A stretch of 64,000 bases of DNA from Physcomitrium patens (GCF_000002425.4 NC_037255.1:4567477-4631476); one strand, 5' to 3'. Numbered from the stretch's first letter, positions 12,820 through 23,002 are shown. Numbers and translations are program-made. The notes: generated by a model from the sequence alone, not told the origin.

Positions 12820-12956
12820 CTTCCAAGGTTGAAAAGATCAACTTTTTCTTTGATTATTAACCTTTAGTAAAAAAAACTATGATATTTTTATTTTTTATAG
12901 ACTTAAAATTTCTTGACTCTGAAAAAATATTGAATTTAAACAAGATTGTTCTAAAC

Positions 12957-12958
<2 letters not shown>

Positions 12959-12991
<33 letters not shown>
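12959..12991. repeat. (TA)n microsatellite
   Basis: About 33 bp of pure TA. Confidence 0.95.
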
Positions 12992-12994
<3 letters not shown>

Positions 12995-13310
12995 AGCTAT
13001 ATTTACATAAGAATTATTATTTTATGATTAAATATAATATAGAAGGATTATAAGAACTAATCCTATAATAAAAAAAACTAATAAAAAATGATCTAATGGT
13101 ACCAAACTATGAAAGAAATTACATTATGATAATGATCATTCTAAATATAAATAAGTAAATATAACTATAAAACAAAGTATATTGGAATCTGCAATTCTAG
13201 AAATAAGTTAACTAAACAAATCAAGACAAAAGGAGTGGAGGTGCAAACTAGTAAGCATAGAATTTTACAAAGGTCCAAAGAGTATGAAAACAATTATGGA
13301 AGAGTTAATT

Positions 13311-13312
<2 letters not shown>

Positions 13313-13347
<35 letters not shown>
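13313..13347. repeat. (TA)n microsatellite
   Basis: About 35 bp of pure TA. Confidence 0.95.
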
Positions 13348-13350
<3 letters not shown>

Positions 13351-13891
13351 TAGGCCTATAAACAACGAATCTACAACATAATAAACTTTAAAATAAAAAT
13401 AAATTTGGAGCTAATTAGATCTTTTTATGCTTATCTTTTAATTTTTTTTATTTTTATTTCTTTCTAAATAAGCCATTCATCCATCAAATCCTATAAAGTT
13501 TGTATGAAATATGCGATATTAGTGTGATTAGACAAATACTAAAATTCAATATTTTTTTAATATATTATTAATTTTAATCTATGTAGATTTTTATTTTTTT
13601 ATTTTTATTTTTTTATAAAGCTTCAATATTTTCTCAAAAAATCTTGAGAAAAAAATTGTTTTGAGGTGAATATAATCAAATGAGGGTGTTCTCCTTCCTA
13701 AAGTGTTTAGAGCTATTTTAAATTTCTATTCTTCTTTTAAGGTTGATTGTACTAATACTTATGTCATCTTGACATCTTAAAATTACTATGAAATTTTTTT
13801 TTTAGTAATATTGGACTAATGCATGCTATAACTATATAAGACTCTATATTTTAGATTTTTCTACTCTAAAAAACCTCTTAACATTAATTAT

Positions 13892-13894
<3 letters not shown>

Positions 13895-13931
<37 letters not shown>
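13895..13931. repeat. (TA)n microsatellite
   Basis: About 37 bp of TA followed by CTATCTATAT. Confidence 0.95.
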
Positions 13932-13932
<1 letters not shown>

Positions 13933-15265
13933 ATCTATATCAATAATTGTAGATAATTCAAATATTATTGTTTTGTATATACCATGTATATTTTTCCAGC
14001 TTTTGTATTGTCTACTATACCTCTTAAGACTTACACTTGTGTTTGCAACACAACTTATTCTATGTATGATATGCCAAAATCATTCAATAATAAAAAAAAT
14101 ATTATCCAAAATTTTGCTTATTCTTGTCTACGACTTGATCTAAAGTAACTATAATAAAAAAACATAATACTACTTCAAATCGAAATCTTATTCTATATTT
14201 ATATCTAAAGTAGATAATGTGTACTAGTTTAAGACTTTATTCCAAATTTTAAGCATAAATATATAAACTATAAGAATTAATTAGATTTTTGTTATAATTT
14301 TTTTCTATTTCAAACCTCACTCTAATTGCATTTATTGGAAGATATAGACTTAATTACAAATTTTATAAGATTACTAATAACATATCTAAGTTGAAATTAA
14401 AATACCTAATTCTAAAGATAAGATCCAACGACAAAAAAAACTCTGTTAAGTTTTTTGGAAGTACCTTCATAAGCTATTTTAACATATTCATATATGTGTT
14501 GCAGGATTAATCCCATCCACTCTCATGTTTACTATATATGATAGAAAAATCAAAGATAATCTGTTATTTTTTCTTTATTAGTATTACATGTTTATGTGTT
14601 ACAGCAATACATATAATGCATTAAAAATATCATAACAAATTTATTGGACACACAATCTCCACTTAACTTCTACGTTGCTTTTCAATTATGTGTCAACAGC
14701 AATGAATCCAATTAGAAAAAAAACTTAGATTCTGGCCAGGAAATTCAATGTTAAATGACTCTTCCAAGGTGAACAACAGTAATTAAAGTTTGAAACAGCG
14801 TGCATTCAGCTCCACCAACGCTTGTTCTAAACTCCAATTTTTGTAGCATCCATATTATTTAATCAATTGCTGCGGCTACAAACACGGATACAATGAAGAT
14901 CTGCATGTATCACGAGTACTCTTTGGGATGTAAGATGCTCAACTACTGTTTGGCTCACAGCGATGTGAGGTGTGCCTTGAAGGGCTAAGTAGCTCCCAAA
15001 TAGAAAGTGTGTTCAAAGAGTTGATCCTAAGACGATCATTTGATATATCTTCTTAGATCAGCATAGATTTCAAAACGACAAAGAATATGGTCGATTGTGA
15101 CACGATCTGCTGTGAAGCTGCGTTGCTCTATTTCTGGCATATCCCTCAAGGACTGCAACTTCACGCCTTTTTAAATCATAGATCGGCGTAATATTTCCTT
15201 CAAAAAGGGAAATTGAGGCCTGCTCACGAAGTCACAGCGAGAGGTTATAGATTGTCGAAGTGGTG

Positions 15266-15383
15266 TTCAAGTCCAAGTCATTCACCATTGATTTTACAAA
15301 TAAATGCATAGTGCTTGCCTGTGGTAAGCTTTGGTGCTCTATGCTTAGTTTCTAGAATCCATGGTGAATGACTTGGAGTTGAA
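15266..15383. ncRNA. Candidate miRNA-precursor hairpin
   Basis: A 118-nt foldback. The 5' arm 15266-15311 pairs with the 3' arm 15339-15383. The outer 23 nt (15266-15288 against 15361-15383) have a single mismatch. The inner part has a few mismatches, two G-U pairs and one bulge. The loop closes with its own 7-bp stem (15313-15319 with 15323-15329, one G-U pair) around a TGT loop. Size, near-perfect 21-23 nt duplex and small terminal loop are those of plant MIRNA foldbacks. Either strand could be the transcript. I do not recognise the arm as a known conserved miRNA. An inverted-repeat siRNA source or small MITE remains possible. Confidence 0.5.
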
Positions 15384-15640
15384 TCTTGCTTGCTAGTGCA
15401 AGGCTTAATATTTTCATAATTTCTCGTATGAATAAATGCGGAATTGCGCACACAACAATCTAGGGTTGGAAAAAATTTTACGTAGCACATCATTCCACAG
15501 TTCTGGTTATCTAGAACAAAAATCTGTGGTGTATTAATCGTTTTTGTCTTTTAACTTCCTGCACACAGAATGGTAGGCGACTTCCCAATCATCTGAGCTA
15601 GCTTACCAAAACGATTCTGCATGGACCGGACGGTGCTTAC

Positions 15641-15739
15641 CTCCAACAAACCAATTGCGAAACGAAGCACTGCACCAAATTGCACAACATTTGTCAAAAT
15701 CTCACGGCCTTTCCACATAACGATTTCTTTCAAAGGCAT
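15641..15739 (-). other. Candidate internal or first exon, product unknown
   Basis: On the minus strand this 99-bp block is preceded by TTTTAG (acceptor-like) and followed by a consensus donor (GAG|GTAAGC, intron beginning at 15640). It is exactly 33 codons in one open frame beginning with ATG: MPLKEIVMWKGREILTNVVQ for the first 20, then a hydrophobic FGAVLRFAIGLLE that could be a membrane or amphipathic segment. I do not recognise the product. A nearby ATG at about 15994 (MSFLRSLNG...) may be upstream coding sequence, but I could not find a phase-compatible junction. Confidence 0.3.
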
Positions 15740-16136
15740 CTAAAATTCTCCATTATGTTCTTTCGCAACGCCTGTTGGATAAGACTGGTCATAAAAGGCA
15801 AATCCAATAAATGACTAGATACAATCATTTTGAAACATCAACCCTGCATGATTGAACAGTAGGGACGCGCACCAGGGACAATGCATGTTACAATTACACT
15901 GCCGCACAGCTCCACATCATCGGACACCATTCAAGCTCCGTAAGAACGACATCCACCGCTCCACGACTTATTGGCTCAGAAAACTGAAACACAAGCTCCT
16001 GGAGAGCGCCACAACCGCATGCTTGTGTTCAAGCAGCAATTTTAGTGTATCAACCGATTGCAAAGACGATCGTGAACGATACCACTGCGAATTCACAAAC
16101 TAGCGTCGAAGTCGCCGCGGCGATCTCACGCAAGGT

Positions 16137-16144
16137 AAACCCTA
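16137..16144. promoter_or_regulatory. Telo-box (AAACCCTA)
   Basis: Exact AAACCCTA. On the minus strand this reads TAGGGTTT just upstream of the putative minus-strand transcript of the 14650-16140 island. Telo-boxes are common near starts of plant housekeeping genes. One 8-mer is weak evidence. Confidence 0.3.
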
Positions 16145-16578
16145 ATTGGCCGTTCATAGGCATTCTGAAGATTAAATTCGGGTAGGTTCGGTCCGGGGCT
16201 AATCCGAGCCAAACCCAGCCTGGTACAACCCCTTCCAGAAAGAACGTACGGAAAGGACATTCGAATGTGGACGCATTCACACTGCTATCGCTCCACCTAC
16301 TTTAGCATAATGAGGTGGCATTTATGGGCCACTGGGTTCACGAGTTCTCTTCGTGGAGAACAATAGAAATTTAGTTCCCTAAAGTTGGAATAATCTTGTG
16401 GTTGAAGCTTAACGATGTTCCAAATTTGTTTATTATGAATACCAACTCATGGTTCCTTAAATGAAAAGATTACGTATGTGAGTTGGAATTCAACAAGTGA
16501 TCAACTGGTGAAGGGCCATTGCCAAACGAAGCATCACCGAGTTTGCCGCATGAGATTTGAATTTGAGCGCGCTGGCCC

Positions 16579-16586
16579 TATAAAAG
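16579..16586 (+). promoter_or_regulatory. TATA box of the SAUR gene
   Basis: TATAAAAG in a GC-rich setting, within the near-palindrome GGCCC-TATAAAA-GGCCC, about 220 bp upstream of the SAUR ATG. It implies transcription starting near 16610 and a 5' UTR of roughly 190 nt. I saw no canonical auxin-response element (TGTCTC) next to it. Confidence 0.65.
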
Positions 16587-16804
16587 GCCCCAGTCGGACC
16601 GTTAACCCCGCCATCAGTTCGATGTCGCAGTTGTGACCCGGTCCGCAGCGCACGGGTGTGCGCATTTGCCCAGCCCGGCCCGCCCCAACTCAACTCAACT
16701 CATCAGCTTGCTTGTGGTACAGCTTGTGCGTGAGTTGAGCAGGTCTGCAGTGGTTGCGCAGTTCCGCGACACTCGATCATCGGGTGGATTCGAGGGTTTG
16801 AGTG

Positions 16805-17224
16805 ATGAGGATCGGCGTGTCGGAGAAGATTCATCGGGCGCTGCAGAGATTGCATCTGCACGGGATCGGGGGTGGGAATTCGCTCCAGCACAATGTGCAC
16901 TGCGACGTGAAGGTCAGGAAAGTCGACCTGGTGCCCAGCGACGTGCCTGCGGGGTTCTTGGTCGTGTACGTCGGTGACGAGCGGCGTCGGTTCGTCATCA
17001 GGGCCTATACCTTGAAGCATGCAGTGTTTCGCGTGCTCTTGGAGAAGTCGGCCGAAGAGTTTGGTTACAAGCACGACGGTGGGTTGATCATTGCTTGCGA
17101 TGTGGCATTTTTTGAGCACCTGCTGTGGCTTATCGAAACAAAAAGCCCTTCTCTTTGTAGGATGGAGCTGCGGCATTACTGGGCTTTCGCGCCCGATAAT
17201 ACTATTTGTCACATGGTGGATTGA
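16805..17224 (+). CDS. SAUR-family (small auxin-up RNA) protein
   Basis: Intronless 139-aa protein. The SAUR core starts at residue 47 with VPAGFLVVYVG, continues RRFVIRAYTLKHAVFRVLLEKSAEEFGYKHDGGL in two adjoining pieces, and ends near residue 110 with a FFEHLLWLI helix. All are hallmark positions of the family. N-terminal residues 1-46 are basic and family-specific; the tail after 112 carries no motif. SAURs are small, short-lived plant proteins; characterised members promote cell expansion by inhibiting PP2C.D phosphatases and so activating plasma-membrane H+-ATPases. The frame also opens with a GTG at 16802, but the ATG at 16805 is the proper eukaryotic start. Length and lack of introns match the family. 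A good TATA box lies upstream. Whether this copy responds to auxin cannot be told from sequence. Confidence 0.88.
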   Translation: MRIGVSEKIHRALQRLHLHGIGGGNSLQHNVHCDVKVRKVDLVPSDVPAGFLVVYVGDERRRFVIRAYTLKHAVFRVLLEKSAEEFGYKHDGGLIIACDVAFFEHLLWLIETKSPSLCRMELRHYWAFAPDNTICHMVD

Positions 17225-18939
17225 ATGAGGGAGAGGATGCGGAATGATCGAGTACGGAGAGCGTGGATATTTTGTGCGATTCGCGCTTTTCAGTGCGATG
17301 GTGCGCAGTCTAGGAGAGGTGGAGGGGAGCCCCAAATTGGCTACGGACGGCTGGGTGAGCGGTTAGACGTATCAGTCGACTGTGGTGTCTATGCCTTACG
17401 CCGATGCGTAATTCGAAATCATTTGTTACGACGTTGGAGGAATATCTTTTGGTACATATCATTCTTTTGGAAAGAATAAGCACTCTTAAGGTATTAGCAT
17501 GCGACTGACGTTCTTGCGGTGAATTATCGTTACCATTCTTTCAGTTGATCCGATCTGGCACAGAGAATGATGCGTGTCAGGAGCCTCGCTATGGATCATT
17601 ATTGACTTACTTACACCATGACAACCTCTCTGTGCCCAATCCAGGGTTGGTTGGCTGATTAGTTTGCGACAATGAAATTCGGTAAAGCGATCTCAGCTCA
17701 CGGCATAGTGAAGATAATTCCGATTTGCAAACGTAGGAAGACTTTGTTTCAGCCTGTTCGCTGTAGCCTTGTCTTTTTACCACCAGCCTGTGGGTAGCTG
17801 GTAGCTTGTAGCTTGGGCGGTGTTGCTCGTCCATGCTAAGGCTATGAGATGTTTGACGCTGTGAATTGCGTACTGCATGACAAGCCTTAGGATGTGTCTC
17901 CGAAGATTTATTTAGCATTGTGCGAGACAAAATTTTGTAGTTTATGAGCACACGCTGTGTTCATAACGGAGCCCCTCGTCCTGTAGAAGTTGATCGATGA
18001 CCTACCTGTGTCATGGCATTCGTCAGACCATAACATCCCTTAAATCACTAATTGTCTTCCACGTACTAGTGTGTTAGCAAGGCCATTTGAGAACATGTGC
18101 TGCATTGCATACTATGTGTTGTAAAATTCGCTCCTTTATCCTGAGTCGGATTGAAAGAATGAACGCTAATGATTCCATCTGCGAAAGAAAGACCTCCGTT
18201 TGTGGTCTGCGCAAATCCTTGACGGAGTAAAAACAGGATCATTGCACGCGACAATAAGTCATCGTTATAACATTGGACAACTTCTTTGGGCAAAGACGTC
18301 CTACAACATAGAGAGCTGCATCCAAGTTGTGGGGATCACCCATTACTTATACCAAGCGCAGTGGAGGCTAATTGGACTACGTAATTTGTTCGGTGCCACT
18401 GTTCTAATTCCTTCCTTATCATCAATTCAACATAAGTTGCCTGTTCAAAGTGTTCAGAAAACCGGAACTTCGAACATGAGGCAAGAGGATCTAGAATTGT
18501 ATGGATCAAGTTTCACAAATGTTGTATATACATAATCAGATCATACCGGTGAAATGAAAATAGCGTCGATCATGTAAATCACGCAGGTTCGAGTGTGAGT
18601 TATAACCATACTGAAACACACATGTGGCATCATGTCCAATGAAGGTCATGAGCCCAGTAACGCTCACGTCAACATTACCCCTTACAAACGGGTTTTATCA
18701 TTCTCGTAAGTAGCACACCCAACTCCAATCTCTGGTCCAAGCATTAAAAAAATTCAAACAAGCATTCGAGGTGATATAATAACGAATGCCTTGCACACCG
18801 ACATTACATGAAGGATAGTGGTACAAGAATGTGCATCGAATGTGCTCGTTATCAGCTTTTCTTCAGGATCAATGAAGCATCTACTCAATGCCACTGAATC
18901 ACTTAAAACAGTGCAGTAAGTGTGAGTAATCCTAGATCT
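17225..18939. other. Spacer between convergent SAUR and GIL1-like genes
   Basis: About 1.7 kb with gene-like composition, presumably including both 3' UTRs because the genes converge. The open frames here (for example 17607-17951 minus, 18200-18535 plus) have no recognisable domain and look like chance ORFs. No repeat family recognised. Confidence 0.4.
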
Positions 18940-20073
18940 TCATGCTCTTCTGACCTTATAAACTTTGCTGTGAACGACAATTCTGTTAACCTTAAACCCT
19001 GGAACTATTGTAAAGCCAACACCGAACACGATGGGAGAATTGTCGCCTTCATCATCGTCACTCTCTTCTGTCGACATCAGAATAGATTCCATGTAGTTCC
19101 GGTTGAACTTCATTTTCCTTGTCGGTCGGAAGATCTCGGCTGTTGGACGCAATGCGAATGCAAGCTTGTGTACAAGAAAAACAGAGAGCGCGAGTTTGAT
19201 AAAGCTCGAGGCTGATTTGACCTCTGTTACAGACGTAGCCAACTCCTGTCTTCTAATACCATCTGGCCCAAATACTTTACCGAAGACCAGAACTCCCACG
19301 TTTTCAACACCAGGGGCGCCGGTTCGGGAGAGAGCAGCAATCAAATCTATTTGCTTCTTGTTGCAGAACCTGCGAAAGTCATTATCGGCTGCATCATCGT
19401 AAACAAGTTCTTCAGGATTCTCCAAATCGTTTAACTGTTTGTACCGCTCGAAGTTATCTTTCATACGAGTCTCGGAGTCTAGAGTATCTGGTGCATTGTC
19501 CTCAATGTGGAAGCTATCATTCTCAAACTGGTCAAACAGAACATCACAGACGAGCGCTTGGTACACGAACTTGGTATGACCATCTCTTTCGAATACAACG
19601 GATGGCACCAACGCCTTGGCCACACTGGAGCAATTCACGCCACTATTCTTCAAGGCTTGCATCAAAAACTTGGTGAGGATGCCCGATGTCGTGTTCACTC
19701 TATCCACAGCTTTGTGTAGAAGGTGTGGAGTGGCTTCTGTTTCCAAGAAGGATTCGCCGCCGTTGTATTCTTGCGAGTTCCCAAGCTCCACGACTCTCTT
19801 CAGATGGGCATTCTCAGTTGTCTTGCTATTCAATAGTCGCTGGAGCTCCGTAACTTCACTCTGCAACTTCCGCATCTCATTCTCATTCACAGATCCAGTC
19901 TGCAAGGGATCTTGTGACGGAGATTCCGAGCCAATTTTTAATGCGATGTAATCACGCCTGTCTACAATTCTCGGTGAACTCTCGTGCCCTCGTAAATATC
20001 TACCCGGTAACCTAATTAAACGTATCAAAATATATATAGGGTGCCATAAAACGCTGCGGAAAAAACCGCACAT
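18940..20073 (-). CDS. GIL1/DUF641-family protein (gravitropic-in-the-light 1 like), 5' end uncertain
   Basis: Frame of 377 aa from the first in-frame ATG (20071-20073). Order: a predicted coiled coil with heptad Leu (from about NENEMRKLQSEVTELQRLL), a conserved central region (LHKAVDRVN... LTKFLMQALKNSGV, then SVVFERDGHTKFVYQALVCD and LFDQFENDSFHIED), and the C-terminal family block (HKLAFALRPTAEIF, YMESIL, VGFGVGFTIVPGF-like ending, VVHSKVYKVRR). The family includes Arabidopsis GIL1 and IRKI-like proteins, plant-specific coiled-coil proteins; GIL1 is needed for light-dependent randomisation of hypocotyl growth. The frame is open upstream of the ATG without another ATG. Acceptor-like sequences (TTTTTTCCGCAG and TTTAATTAG) fall within the first 30 codons, so the true protein probably begins in an upstream exon. 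The 377 aa are a little shorter than typical members. Confidence 0.8.
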   Translation of the reverse strand: MCGFFRSVLWHPIYILIRLIRLPGRYLRGHESSPRIVDRRDYIALKIGSESPSQDPLQTGSVNENEMRKLQSEVTELQRLLNSKTTENAHLKRVVELGNSQEYNGGESFLETEATPHLLHKAVDRVNTTSGILTKFLMQALKNSGVNCSSVAKALVPSVVFERDGHTKFVYQALVCDVLFDQFENDSFHIEDNAPDTLDSETRMKDNFERYKQLNDLENPEELVYDDAADNDFRRFCNKKQIDLIAALSRTGAPGVENVGVLVFGKVFGPDGIRRQELATSVTEVKSASSFIKLALSVFLVHKLAFALRPTAEIFRPTRKMKFNRNYMESILMSTEESDDDEGDNSPIVFGVGFTIVPGFKVNRIVVHSKVYKVRRA

Positions 20074-20210
20074 ACTTGCGTCACAACCCAACACCAGCTT
20101 TAGATGATAAACAACTTTCGATCAAATTAATCTGTAATCAAAACAGATTCTTAAATGCTTAAAGCTCGTAATCCAACTTCACAATCCATGCAATCTCCAA
20201 AAAAAAAAGA

Positions 20211-20245
20211 GTGAAGAAGAAGAAGAAGAAGAAGATGAAGAAGGA
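20211..20245. repeat. (GAA)n microsatellite
   Basis: About ten GAA/GAT units, read as Ser or Leu/Phe runs on the minus strand. It lies in the probable intron or 5' region of the GIL1-like gene. Confidence 0.9.
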
Positions 20246-20534
20246 AACAAAACCGCGTTGCAAATGTTGAAAGACAAAAAAGAAGAAGAATTGTATTGAA
20301 TCTCCACTAACCTGAAATTTATCTTTAAATCCACGAGGAAACTGTCGGTAGAAAAAATAACGCAGTCGCGAGATGAAAGCCGTAATGTTGCTGCATTCGA
20401 GACTCCAAAAATTCTGTTAAAAACGGCGTAGAATCTGTCTCTTGGTCTAGAAAGCACAGTGACTTTCTCTCTCCCTCTATGACACCATACAATCCGCAAT
20501 TCCAGAATGATAGCGTCGAAGGAAAACCAATAAC

Positions 20535-20714
20535 CTCCCTCCTCTTTCCCCTCTCCACTGACTTCGCAAGGCACCCCGACACCCGATTCATCAGATCAAA
20601 CACACTACAAAACGTGTCGGCCACCTTAAATTCTCTTGCTACATTCCCGTGTACATTGCTCGCTTCCGCAGCGACAGAGCTAGGAAAGGGCGCAAACGCA
20701 GGGCGAAAATTGGG
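20535..20714 (-). other. Candidate upstream exon of the GIL1-like gene
   Basis: On the minus strand a frame is open from just after a TAA at 20715-20717. It reads through ...NVAREFKVADTFCSVFDL and MNRVSGCLAKSVERGKRRE to a donor-like GAG|GTTATT at 20534. Composition and sequence look coding, and such a segment could supply the N-terminus that the downstream ORF lacks. There is no in-frame ATG; the true start might lie in a further exon. Based only on position and appearance. Confidence 0.3.
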
Positions 20715-22387
20715 TTAGAGTGGACGACTGTCCTGTGAGGAATGCAGTTTCCGCCCATACCAGGCCACTAGCATCATTAAAGGTTACACGATTCTTTTCA
20801 GGAGGTCCACACCCAGATGACTACCGACTGTATTATAAAATCATTTACCCAGCACTTGTGAGGCTTTTTTTCGGTGAACGATTGTTTCGCATTTTTATTC
20901 CCGACTGTTCATCCATAGTCACGCACTACACGGCATCCATCTACTAGCCCTGTTTTGCTCGCAAAGCAGCTACAGAGCCCTTCCGTCGTCCCGGGGACGC
21001 GTGCAGAAAATTCAGTCATTACTCTTGAAAAGCGACGATCACTACTAACCTGTGCATCCAGGACCGGAATACTTCTAATGCTCACGCAAATATCTCATTT
21101 CTGGAGTGATAAATTACATCCCCACATCTTACTCTCCGTCTTGTCCACGTTGGTCGACTTGGTTTTGACGGTACTGCAAAGAAATGTAGCCTATCTTGAA
21201 AGAACACTGAATTTGAAACACTAAATTCGTAAAGAAAATACTAGAATTGACTTGAGCAGAACGGAAGTGCTGAAATGTGAAATTCATTTTCCGATGTGGC
21301 AAAAAGCTCAAGGCTCGAGTATTGTGCTACATCGTCATACTAAGAATAAACGAGACTGGCTAAGGTGCTTCCGCTTTCATCTACATACAAAAGGGGATGA
21401 ATATTCTAACACATCTTTGCAAATTCCTCCAATTCTTCATCGTAGAAACTGATCCTAAACAACGGACATGTGAACAAGGTCTCGAAAGAGGTAATAGTCC
21501 CAGCTAATACAGCATCTATGCACACTCGGTGCGAACAACTCGTACTGTTCTGCTTCCTTTCCTAATCGTCAAAGAGAAATGGAAAATTGACAATAAATAT
21601 AAAAAACTCCAGTCATAGAAGTCGAACACGCGATGTTACCATCTCTACTGACCATAGCCTTCGCATACGACTATGTCTGGGCCTGGTCAGAATTTATTCA
21701 TATTTAAAACAATAATGTGCAACAATTTCTATCAAGAAGCAAGCTTAAAAAAAAATTGTACCAGTCAGGAAAAAACGTAGGCAACTATAGAAAAAGGAAA
21801 TTCAGCGGCATATCAAAAACGATCCGAAGACCATACAAATTTCAGCCGCCACCTGTCCAATCGATCCCCGAAATTTGCCTTTCCCTATTCCATCGAAGAG
21901 ATTTGGTGCGAAGGAAAATTCCATGCTGCTTCGCGCGCCCAGTGGGTGGGGGGTTGTCCAGGGAGGTACACTGGCAAGGACGAAGAAGCACGCGACGTCG
22001 CACGGCAGAGTGGCAAGGAAGGCCAGAGTCGAGACAGCCCACAGTAAGCGAGAGAGGGAGTGATGCCAGCCCTGTCCCCGTCCCCCTCACCTTCTCTGCT
22101 TCTTCTTTTGCGATGGATGGCACCATCACTCACACGGTGGCGCCCTCACTCCACTTGCAAGTTGCCTCGCCTGCCTTTCCCCTTCCTTCCATCCATCTCC
22201 TACTATTTATCATGCTTCGCCGGGCCTTTTGCTTCTCCACGCCGATTGCCAAGTGCATCTCTGTGCAGGCCCCTCGCTATGTCCCTCGGCGAAGCAACCA
22301 ACCGCTGGACTTCGAAATTCTTCTCAACGCCTCCGAGCCAGGGCCCGTGTAGTCGTCGCGATCGACAGTCGTCGGTTGGTTCGCACA
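20715..22387. other. Divergent spacer and promoter region (GIL1-like / HMA)
   Basis: About 1.7 kb between the two divergently transcribed genes. A CT-rich stretch at about 22070-22110 resembles a plant Y-patch core-promoter element upstream of the HMA gene. The overlapping open frames at 21717-22352 and on the minus strand look like chance products of GC-rich sequence. No other gene seen. Confidence 0.4.
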
Positions 22388-23002
22388 ATGGCAATATCCA
22401 TGCAAGAGTTGTTCTACGGTGAGAGCGAGCCCGTCTACTTGGTCCACTATGGGCGGCAAAGAAGCTCCACAAGCTGGGGGTCGCACTCGTACACCCCGCA
22501 ACCGGCCATGCCCGAATTGTCCCGCACCAGTCGTGGTCGATCGGGATTGCGCAGATTTGACCTGATGGCGCCAATGTGCTGCGCTGGGTGCGAAGACCAG
22601 GTGCGAGACGCTCTGTATGCGGTGCGGGGCGTCCAAGACGTGGTTTGCGACCCCGGCGTGCAGAGGGTGACCGTGACGGGGTACTTGGAGCCTGCAGAAG
22701 CCCTGAATAGATTGAAGCGGGCCGAAGACTGCGTCACATTCTGCTCTCGCAACAAGCAGCACAGATACGAGGAGTCCTCGTGCCAGAGATCACACCGAGG
22801 CCAATTCGAAGACAGGGGTCGCAGGGAGTACGTCCAATACAACGTGAGAGAGCAGAGGTCGCACACCGACCGCAGCTACGTCGGCTCGAGGAGCGAGCCA
22901 TACTCTCGGAGCTTGTGCCCGGCGTACAGAGACACCGCCCGGACGCATTACATGAGCGTGCCGAACCCGACGATTGCAACACGCGTAGAGAGGGAATGGT
23001 GA
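22388..23002 (+). CDS. HMA-domain (heavy-metal-associated) protein
   Basis: 204 aa from the ATG at 22388. The frame is open for 53 codons upstream, but only via a non-ATG codon, so this is the first usable start. The HMA fold is at residues 57-118: beta strand RFDLMAPM, metal loop M63-C-C-A-G-C68, helix DQVRDALYAVRGVQDVVC, strand QRVTVTGYL and helix ALNRLKRAE. Cys65 and Cys68 form the Cu/Zn-binding CxxC pair. The rest is unusual: residues 123-204 are Arg/Ser/Tyr-rich and end in EREW without a CaaX box, so it is not an isoprenylated HIPP. Such HPP-type proteins are proposed soluble metal chaperones. No metal specificity can be inferred. Confidence 0.8.
   Translation: MAISMQELFYGESEPVYLVHYGRQRSSTSWGSHSYTPQPAMPELSRTSRGRSGLRRFDLMAPMCCAGCEDQVRDALYAVRGVQDVVCDPGVQRVTVTGYLEPAEALNRLKRAEDCVTFCSRNKQHRYEESSCQRSHRGQFEDRGRREYVQYNVREQRSHTDRSYVGSRSEPYSRSLCPAYRDTARTHYMSVPNPTIATRVEREW

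Larger units (their letters stand above)
11095..14650. other. AT-rich intergenic DNA with microsatellites
   Basis: About 3.5 kb with no supportable gene. TA tracts recur at 11885-11913, 12959-12991, 13313-13347 and 13895-13931, and an ATT tract lies at 12791-12819. No coding similarity was recognised on either strand. Confidence 0.6.
14650..16140. other. Gene-like island without a long ORF, possible non-coding or spliced transcript (minus)
   Basis: At about 14650 composition switches from AT-rich desert to gene-like, yet no frame longer than about 80 codons looks real. The island holds a strong foldback (15266-15383), a well-bounded candidate exon on the minus strand (15641-15739), and at its right end a telo-box (AAACCCTA, 16137-16144) of the kind found in plant promoters near transcription starts. 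A spliced minus-strand transcript starting near 16130 fits these features. It could be a small-protein gene or a spliced pri-miRNA; I cannot decide. Confidence 0.4.

Noticed and set aside
16703-17335. 210-codon minus-strand frame opposite the SAUR gene
   Set aside because: Antisense of a well-supported SAUR ORF, with no family features of its own.
17607-17951. 114-codon minus-strand frame between SAUR and GIL1-like genes
   Set aside because: No recognisable motif, and it lies in probable 3' UTR or spacer sequence. Not supportable as a gene.
18200-18535. 111-codon plus-strand frame
   Set aside because: No domain. It overlaps other random frames in the convergent spacer.
18575-18650. tRNA-like GGTTCGAGT motif
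   Set aside because: No A box or cloverleaf could be built around it.
21717-22352. 211-codon plus-strand frame upstream of the HMA gene
   Set aside because: It ends inside the HMA 5' region in another frame, and its sequence is Arg/Pro-rich without motif. Chance ORF in GC-rich promoter DNA.
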